Of a stretch of DNA of 64,000 bases, positions 56,383-64,000 are shown piece after piece. Numbering within the stretch: the first letter of the stretch is position 1; every line of letters starts with the position of its first letter. The translations under genes and the position numbers were made by a program. This stretch comes from Darksidea phi (taxonomy: Eukaryota; Ascomycota; Dothideomycetes; Pleosporales; Lentitheciaceae). The stretch spans positions 248,001-312,000 of the forward strand of contig JASJFT010000016.1 in NCBI GenBank assembly GCA_030770425.1. The letters are read 5' to 3'. A model generated the notes under the pieces. That model had not been told where the DNA came from and searched no databases. It worked only from the letters and a program-made list of their open reading frames with translations.

Positions 56383-57051
56383 ATGCACTTCTCTACCGCC
56401 GCTCTCCTTGCCCTCCTCCCCACCGCTCTCTCCCACGGCATAATCACCACCCCGCCCTCCCGCGCAATCGGCTCCGCCATAACCACTGCCTGCGGTGCCT
56501 CCCTCGTGAACGCCATTAAGCAAGATAACACATCCTACGTCGAACAACTCACCAAGCTCGCCACTACCGAGAAGGGTTACAACGCTGCCGCGTGCAACCT
56601 GTACCTCTGCAAGGGTCTGCAATTCGCCGACAACACTGCTAATGTGCAGACGTGGAAGGCGGGCGACGTTGTACCCATCAAGATCTGGTTGCGGATTCCG
56701 CATGAGGGTATCGCGAACGTGAGCGTGGTTGATACGAAGCGGAATGTTAAAGTGGGCGAGTTCTTGAAGGTTTGGAACAAGGGCTATGCGCCTGGACGGA
56801 CTGAGAAGGATGTCCCACTTGAGCAGAAGGAGTTCAGTATTACGGTACCCAAGGGGCTAGAGACAGCCTGCGCCAATGCGGGAGATTGCGTAAGTTTTCG
56901 TTCTTTCCTTGATTGATTTTAACGGTGTGCTGATTGTGAGTAGGTTCTCCAATGGTGGTGGCTAGGCACGGCGGCGAAGCAAACGTATGAGTCTTGCGTC
57001 GACTTCAAGATCGCTGCACCGATGAAGAACGAGCGCTCATTCAACGCTTAG
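56383..57051 (+). CDS. Secreted LPMO-like protein with a putative histidine brace
   Basis: Two exons (56383-56889, 56944-57051) with a 54-nt intron give 204 residues. A 17-residue signal (MHFSTAALLALLPTALS) would expose H18 of HGIITTPPSR. A second His, H107, lies in RIPHEGIANVSV, spaced as in copper histidine-brace proteins. The C-terminus reads VLQWWWLGTAAKQTYESCVDF, with aromatic residues near the end. Cysteines (C37, C71, C76 and later ones) suggest a disulfide-stabilised beta-sandwich. It is unlike AA9 in sequence, and I cannot assign an AA family. It may be an oxidase or a copper-binding protein without LPMO activity. Confidence 0.75.
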
Positions 57052-57657
57052 ATATGGAGACTTGGCGACGATTGGTTGTGACAGCAGGAAGCTTCTGTAG
57101 ATTCTAGCATACACCGAACCCAACCGGATCTGTTCTTCATTCACACGCTATCCTAACCCCTTCTCCAAACGTCTCAACCATAAAATGGAGTCTCGGAAGC
57201 CCCAATTACCGTTCCGGTATTCGAACGTACATTATTGATTCCTAAGCCGAGGTAGTAGCTAATATACCTCTAGCGAATCAGGAGTGTACCGATCAGCACC
57301 GTTTATATTGCTTCATCAACTGCAATGACTCTCTCGCGTGGCTGATATGAATTCGCGGTCCTTGCATACAATATTCCAAATCATATATGCAGGGTAGAAC
57401 CTACATATTGGAGACGAAAGCTTAGCTTAGCATGATGATGTGATGAATTTCTCTGGCGGAAGTGGCCATCCGCAGAGGTCTGCCATTGTTGTAACGTAGG
57501 ATATCCACGCAAATCACGCCCGAATGTTTTTCACTTTGATTGAAGGAATCCTGCGTCATGCTACGCAAAGCGAACGTTCTTATTGATCTTTTCATCATTC
57601 TCTCCCTTTAATCACGCATCTCGCCTCCTCTACCATCCTCTCTCGCGCTTGCCAACC
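57052..57657. other. Convergent intergenic region, no gene seen
   Basis: Lies between the 3' ends of the LPMO-like gene and the ABM-fold gene. Featureless. Confidence 0.5.
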
Positions 57658-58226
57658 TCAATCCGCATTAGCATACATACTCGTAAGCGATACATCGCCC
57701 TTCGCATCTTCATGATAATGCGCACCCGCCACAGCAACGCTTGTATCCAACTCATTCGATCTCCTGAGGTCCATCGGCTTCTCCAATAACGGATTGACAT
57801 ACGGATCGAAAGTCTTCCAGTAGGGGTTCTGCGTAATGATCAATAACACACTCTATGTTACCCATCTCGTGTCACGCCGGCCTTCTCTTTCAAGGCCGGA
57901 GTAATGTAAAAAGCGTACCTCGAGATGATACTTCTGGCTCTGTTTGTAAATTAGTACATTTGACCACAACAACAACCACCCGCCGTCTCCTCCAAATACC
58001 ACGCGCCCAACCTAACCAGAAGAAAATGTCAACTTACACTCTCCTTCAAATACCTCTCTACAATCGTAAACTTCCTTTCGTCATCCACGTCCTGCATGAC
58101 AAGCCAACTCAACGTCTCCCGATCCTTGCTATACACCAGACTGGCCTCCACCAACTTCGCCTTCAGCTTCTCAATGCTTTCCTTGTCTTCCTTTGCGTAC
58201 AAGTGCACAACAATCGTGTAGACCAT
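57658..58226 (-). CDS. ABM-fold (antibiotic biosynthesis monooxygenase-like) protein with a 21-nt microexon
   Basis: Three exons (58038-58226, 57919-57939, 57658-57828) with introns of 98 and 90 nt give 126 residues. The N-terminal two thirds read as a dimeric alpha/beta-barrel: MVYTIVVHLYAKEDKESIEK, then SLVYSKDRETLSWLVMQD and FTIVERYLKE. The microexon encodes SQKYHLE and joins to NPYWKTFDPYVNPLLEKP, keeping the family sequence SQ.YHL.NPYW. The long tail (about 25 residues) is extra. Members of this fold range from heme- or quinone-modifying enzymes to stress proteins; the substrate is unknown. Confidence 0.85.
57877..57899. repeat. Perfect GC-rich hairpin in the intron next to the microexon
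   Basis: CCGGCCTT, a 7-nt loop (CTCTTTC on the plus strand) and AAGGCCGG form an 8-bp perfect inverted repeat. It lies inside the 90-nt intron 57829-57918, starting 20 nt downstream of the microexon. In RNA it could form a stable stem-loop and shorten the effective distance between splice sites. Confidence 0.8.
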
Positions 58227-58787
58227 CTTTTCTTTTCTACTCCTTCAGTTTTGCTGCCTCTCAATCGTGTTTTGGGAAGTAGGGGGTTGATCGGGTAATG
58301 TACTACCGTCGGGCGAAGTTTTAACGCACCCAGAAATTCTCGGTCACTGGATTATCGTGCTGTGAGGTCGTAGATAGTATCTGCACAGTTTCCAGGTGTG
58401 TTTGTCGGCTCGGCTCATCTTAAGTCATAATCTTGAAAGAGTGACGTAGATGAATTGCGGCCCCGCCGTCGATCTCCCGTCTCTGCCAACCAAACAGGAA
58501 AAAGCCCCGTCTCGGCCAACTGATGTGGGGATCGGCCTGAATTTGCGGTCACGAAGCACGCCGTCGGCATCACGAGCACAAGAATTAGGAAGAATGTTAA
58601 CATTGCAGTGAGCTCTCATTCATCTACGAATTTCCTTTAAAACGAAAGAAGGGGTTGACACTCTAAAAATCCGCTATTCATCAACACCGCCCAAAAGTTA
58701 ATCAAGAGCCGAAACACCCGCCCAATGTTCGCGCACACGAAAAACAATGCTATGAATACAATCTCTCATCATCAGCAACAAAAACAC
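58227..58787. other. Short intergenic region, no gene seen
   Basis: Lies between the promoter of the ABM-fold gene and the 3' end of acetyl-CoA carboxylase. No gene is supported. Confidence 0.5.
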
Positions 58788-61700
58788 TTATGCCCTGCTC
58801 AACATCTTCAGCACCTCTTCCTTTTCACCCGTCGGCAGCGTACTCAAGAGCGTCATGACACCCTTGAGGCCACCCTCGCGATCCTTCCTCATCAGCTGCG
58901 CAACCTCCATGGCAATACCGTCACGCTTGAGCATTTCCACACGCTCATGCACATTTTTCCTGTTCTCCTCATACCACACCGCAACGCTCATATCATCATG
59001 CTCGAATTTCGTAATGTTCGACCAAGCCTTAAGCATTTCAAGGCCCTTAGCGCGAGTGATAGCATCGGCCTTGGCCCCATCAACAGCGGGCGCCGCGGCA
59101 GATGCCATCTTCTTCAGAATATACTCCTCATTGAGTCTACGGCGCAGACGCCAGTAGAAAAAGCGGCGAGCGTTTTGCCAGCGGAGTGCTGATCGAATGA
59201 CGCCCTTTGCTTGCATGCGTCCGGCGCGATCGTGCAGATCGGCGAACTGAAGCGCAATTTGGCTGTAGACAGGCAACAGATTTTTCTCACGCTCGTTCAT
59301 TTCGGCTTTGATGTTCTGGAGCTGGTCTTGAGGCGTAGCCGGGTCATTCAGCTTGCGTTTGAGAGCACCGTACGTCGGGTCTAGGCGGGCCATTGTCTCA
59401 AGCTGACGATCCTTGCGGTATTTGATGCCGACAATACCTTCAGGCTCAAGGACACCACCGCGCGAATCCTCGTCAGCGTACATTTCCATGAACTGCGGGT
59501 TGATGGTCGGGTCAACAACGACCCAAGAACCACCACGAAGTTCACCGAACGGCGGGATGTAGACGAAGATGGGCTGCTCGTACTTGACGAGGGCATCGAC
59601 AATGTATGAACCGTATTTAAGCACCTCGTTGTACATGTCACGTTGACCACCGGAGAACCCACGCCAGTTGGCAAGAATCATCAGCGGCAGTTGTTCGCCG
59701 TTGTTGAAGTCTTTAATGGCCTGAGCAGTCTTGAAGGCGGAGTTGGGATACCAAACACCACCAGCCTCCGAGGTGATCTGCTCGATGGAGTCGGGGTTGG
59801 CAGGATCGGCTGGCGTAACGTTCTCGACTGACCGAGTCTCAACGCCGATGACACCAACAGGAATACCACCAAGACGAGCGCGACCGACAACGACGGTCTT
59901 AGCCCAGCCACCAAGAGCCTCTTCGAAGGAACCACGGTCGAATAGGCCGGACTGGAAGCCATCCTCGGCCTCGACACCTGCGATCAAGTGCCTGACATCG
60001 TAGGCAGACTTGCCGGGAGGGTAAAACGTGATGTCTCGATCCCATTCATCAGCCGTAGGAGAGACGGGAATAGGATTACCCTTCTTGTCAGGTACGAATG
60101 ACATCCATGAAACGATCTTGGAGACACCCTGAAAGTCGTCGGCGGCGGTCATGTGCGAGACACCGTTCCTGTACATGATTTGAGTGCCACCAAGCTGTAG
60201 GTTGGAAGTGTAGACTTCACGACCTAACAGTTTGTTGATGGCTTGAGCACCAGTGAGGATGATTGGCTGGCCTTCGATCTGGATGGCACGCTGGCCGAGG
60301 CGGACAAGGTAAGCACCAATACCTGGAAGTTATCAGTGATAGTTTGAAGAACACGGGTAAGCGTATACATACCAACTGAGCGGCAAGTGACCAGGGTGAT
60401 GGTGAAGATATCCTCATAAGCCCTAGACGTCTCGCCAGCGATCAAACCAGAGCCACGGAGGGATTCAACACCAAGACCGTCCTCGGCGCCGATAACGGTG
60501 GTGATCTTGTAGCGCTCCTCACCATCAATAACGACCTTATCGCAGATAACATCCTTGCGCTTGCCATCAACAAAGGCCTTATATTTAGCAGGCGTCAAGT
60601 AGAGATAGTCGAAGCCAGCCTCGGGTTTGTTGACGTCCTTCCAAGCGACTGAGAAATGAGGGATTAGCTCCTCAGCAAGCCCGATGCGAGCACCCGAGTT
60701 GGCGGAGAGGTAGATTCGAGGAATGCCTAGCCTGCGAGCAAGCTCTGAGCACTTGTGGAAGAATTTGTCTTCCTGTGGTCCGAATGAACCGATCTTGAAT
60801 GTGATGTCATTGGCAATGATGATGAAGCGACGACCGCGAGGATATTCAGGGGTTCTGGCTGTTACAATCCAGCCCACCATACCGATGGTGTTGGTACCAG
60901 GATCGCGGTTGACCTCAGCTAGGTTGTCGTTATCATCGAGCACTAACTCGTAGTACTCGATGCACTCTCCCTTAGCCGGCTGCTTCTCGCGAAGATGCGC
61001 GTGCTTGGCAACAGCAGCGTACCAACTATTCTCGGTGGCTTGTCGGAAGAGCTCAGGGAAGTCGTAGACGTACTGAGTACCCATAAGATGGGCCTTGTAT
61101 CGTTTTGGCTGAAGAGCGCCTTTAGTCGGGTAAGGTGTCGAGACGGGCTGCAGGTGAAGAGGACCCATCTTGGTGGTGCCCCCGACGCTGTGGAAGACCC
61201 ACTTGCCTGCCTTCTCGGATTTGCGTTCCGCATACATGTCCACGTTGATGACATAACCAGATGTGTTGGTGATCACCACCCTCAGCGGGTAAGGCATACC
61301 AGTGGCAGGATCAGTAACAATAATGCGAATCTCAGCACCGGTGACCCGGAGGCGCCAAAGACGTCGACCGAAGCGATCCAAGAAACCACCAATGGCCTCC
61401 TCAACTTCTGCCGTTCCGAGCGGGAAGACGTGAGAGAAGTTAATGAAGATGTGATTCATGTCAGCCTGAGAGGTGCCGACGATTTCTAAAGCATCCAAGA
61501 TGTCTGTCATCAGCCTGTCGGTTTCGGAGATCATGTACTCAGCGGTAGGAATATCCTCCCGAAGCCGTCCAGATCGAACAACTGCCCTCAAGAAGTACCG
61601 CTTGTCGCTCTCGGCACCCTTGCCTATGGCCTCGTAGATGTGGATGTTGCGGTTTTCCGTGAAGACGGGCTTGATGTTGAACTTGGCCAAACGCCCAAGC

Positions 61701-64000
61701 TCAAGCTGGAAGGCAAGCGCGGGCTCTACATGACGGATGCTGTCGTCCTCAGCGTAGGAGGGACCACGAAACGTGTAGTAGCCGGGGTAGGTGCCATCCT
61801 TGTGACCGCAAATAAAACTCAAGCGGCGAATGCGGCGAGCGAACAGTTCCTCCTTATATTCCTTGACGATGGGGAGGATGCGCCCTAGAATCTCCTGATC
61901 ATCGTAGCTCTCGACATCACGTACCGCAATATTGAGGACACCAGTGAGATCATCGGAGTTCTGGGGAACGATGACACCGCTGGTAGGCGTGCGCTTCATG
62001 CTCAAGCCCTCTCTCAAGCTAGGGCCGGTCTTCTTTGCTGCACCGGGGGTAGGAAAGAGGTCAAGAGCCTTCGCAATCGACTCGTCGACATCATCCAAAT
62101 ACTCAACAGGGGCGACCACGCCCTTCCTGGTGGGTTCGCCATCCATCTTGGAGTTCAACGACGAGATGTCGGTGATGGAATTAATGCGAGGCGGTCGCTC
62201 AAAGGCTGGAGTGCCGGGTGTTGAAGGCTGGCTTGATTCTACAGGAAGACCGAACTCATGCTCCCCAACCTTGCGGAGAACGAAATCCCATGCAAGAATG
62301 TAGGGTTGTTCACCGTTGGTATGGTATTGAATGTCCTTGAGCTGGTACGCACGATAGGCTCGGCGAGTGTAGACCTCCAAGGCGGCAAGAGCAACCCACG
62401 GATCTTGGTGGACGAAAAACTGAGGCAAGACGTCGAATACGGTGTACCTGGAGTCAACGACCTCCTTGATGACGTCAAAGTTGGGCTCACGGTGTTCCCA
62501 ACCGCTCTCGCCATATCGCGACTCAACCACAGAAGACCGCAGAATGTGCTCCATCTGGGAAGTACGCTCTTCAAGCGACGGCATAGCACACTGGATGAGC
62601 ACCTCACGGGCCTTGAGGGAGACCTTGGCGGTTTGCCTAGACTCCAGCTCCGTGAGCTTCTTCAATGCGCCCTTGAAGTACTTGGCGACATTGCCGGCAC
62701 CGGGCTTATTGGGTCGGTACAAGTCCAGGATCGCAATGACGAGGTTGTTCTTCGCGCTGACCCTTGTATGAGAGAGGACAGTGTGTACAGCGTTTGTGAT
62801 GTTGTCGCGGTTCTCATCACGAAGCTTGAGAACGACTTCCTCGTCACGGCCGGCCCGGTTAGAGAAGAGATTCTCCACAGTCCAGTACATTTCCAACAGC
62901 TTGATCATCACACTGTACTCGTGAGCCTTGAGGCCCTCGGAGTAGCGGCTAATGACATCTGTGAGCGGCGCCAAGGCAGTCTTCAAGAGCTCAGCATCGC
63001 TTTTGGGAACGTTGTCATCCAGGAAGCGCTGGAAGGCTTTGTTGAGTTGTTTGGCTGGAAACTCAAGCTGCCGGCTGTGAGCACGGTCGACGATCTGGGA
63101 GAGGGTGGTATCAAGCTTCTGAGGCATACGGGCATGAAGAGCAGATGCTTGCGCATTCCACTCGCCATATGGAAGTTCAGGATCGCGGAGGACTTCTACA
63201 AGTTCTTTCAGGGTGCTCTGCATGATGACCTGATTGTCGAATCCTTGGAGAATGTTCTGCAGGATACTAAAAAGAGAGGCAAATCTCTGTGGTGGCTTGG
63301 CGCCCATGACCTGTGGCGGGCCAAAGTCCTTTAGGGCATCCAAAAATGGCTGTGCGGATTTGACCTTGGACGGGTCATCCAAGGCGAGTATGCCAAGGAT
63401 GTCACCAGCTTCGAGAGTTGCTCCCGGTTGCTTAATGAGGTTGACTATGCCGTCTTCCTGAGCGATCAAAGGCATGTACATCTTCATGACTTCGACTTCG
63501 GCGAACGCTTGGCCCTTTTTAATGTGGTCGCCATTCTCGACGGTGAACTTGACGAGCTTACCAGGCGAGGGTGTCCGAAGCTGCGTAGGATCGTTTTCCT
63601 GTTCCAAGAGACAAGACTTGCCGTCAACGGAGAGGCGAGTAGCGCCAACTTCCTCCTTCCAGTAGACGTTGTGAGACTTGCCGGCAAGCAGAATGAGGAG
63701 CCCGCCATCAGCGAGCGCCCTAATGCCAACGGAGGTCTTGGAGCCGTTAATGAAGAGGGTAAAGCTATCGATGCTCGATCGCGTAGCGGTAAACTTGTAT
63801 CGGAAGCCCTCATAGATGAAGTCGACGGGGAAGACGGTCTTGAGCACATCCTTGGACGGAACCTGACCCTTTTCTAAGCTGGTCTTGTACTCATTGATGC
63901 AGGCCTCGCTGGCAACGTGAGCTTTGGTAACTGCACCGCAGATGATAGCAGTCATGAGGTCCGGACGTTCAGCTGTCAGCTTCTTCGAGATGAGTTCGTC
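58788..64000 (-). CDS. ACC1: Acetyl-CoA carboxylase, partial (biotin carboxylase domain off the right edge)
   Basis: This cytosolic enzyme makes malonyl-CoA for fatty-acid synthesis. Two exons in the window (60373-64000 and 58788-60322; intron 60323-60372, 50 nt) give 1720 residues, about three quarters of a fungal ACC. The 5' end lies beyond 64000, with the biotin carboxylase domain. The biotin site EVMKMYMPL has its Lys codon at 63482-63484. The central domain follows, then the carboxyltransferase with FIIIANDITFKIGSFGPQED, ARLGIPRIYLSANSGARIGL and the C-terminal block LPLMILANWRGFSGGQRDMY. The intron splits SVG/IGAYLVRLGQRAI. The stop is at 58788. Single-copy and essential in fungi. Confidence 0.96.

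Noticed and set aside
1..64000. tRNA genes, rRNA, CRISPR arrays
   Set aside because: No tRNA-like B box with matching arms or rRNA-like sequence was noticed by eye, and CRISPR is not expected in a fungal nuclear window; a tRNAscan run would be decisive.

Overview
The window is genomic DNA of a filamentous ascomycete (Pezizomycotina). Genes on both strands are interrupted by short introns of about 41-183 nt, most with GT..AG ends and CTAAC/CTGAC-type branch sites. Fungal-specific families are present (Urb2, AA9 LPMO, BYS1, S10 carboxypeptidase, fungal transcription-factor domain). Several stretches carry mutations of the RIP type (C to T in CpA, giving TAG/TAA in old reading frames). The species cannot be fixed from the sequence; the gene content resembles Dothideomycetes, but that is an impression only. 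Exon structures were derived by hand from splice signals and protein continuity; none has transcript support.

Layout. 0.9-2.8 kb: a four-exon NCS1 nucleobase permease behind a group of GATA-type sites. 3.4-13.1 kb: an accessory block with an F-box-like protein, a PD-(D/E)XK-like ORF with a damaged or unresolved 5' end, a decayed Copia-type Gag, a large dynamin-like GTPase with nucleoporin-like FxFG repeats, and small decayed ORFs. 14.1-19.1 kb: URB2 (ribosome biogenesis) and MIC10 (MICOS), divergent and only 84 bp apart. 19.3-25.9 kb: two unknown small genes (one with an apparent GC-AG intron), a decayed transcription factor, a RIP-damaged 379-codon frame, an unknown C-terminally anchored membrane protein, and a TA-rich tract with a 3 x 32 bp tandem repeat. 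25.9-31.2 kb: an MDR oxidoreductase, a membrane protein, a 2.5 kb gap and a small unknown gene.

31.6-44.1 kb: AA9 LPMO, GFA-family protein, CDC37, an RTT103-type CID protein, clathrin light chain, an UNC93-like MFS protein, a flavin monooxygenase and an epoxide hydrolase. 44.9-49.5 kb: a 1520-residue disordered protein in one exon. 50.9-57.1 kb: mostly secreted products (BYS1-like, serine carboxypeptidase, a histidine-brace LPMO-like protein) and one 102-residue Cys-tailed protein. 57.7-64.0 kb: an ABM-fold protein with a 21-nt microexon, then acetyl-CoA carboxylase, which runs off the right end.

The housekeeping genes (URB2, MIC10, CDC37, RTT103, CLC1, ACC1) have no common pathway and reflect a normal core chromosome. 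The most unusual gene is the FxFG-repeat GTPase at 7842-11653. The clearest genome-defence traces are the RIP-type frames at 12.3, 21.5-22.7 and 24.7-25.5 kb.
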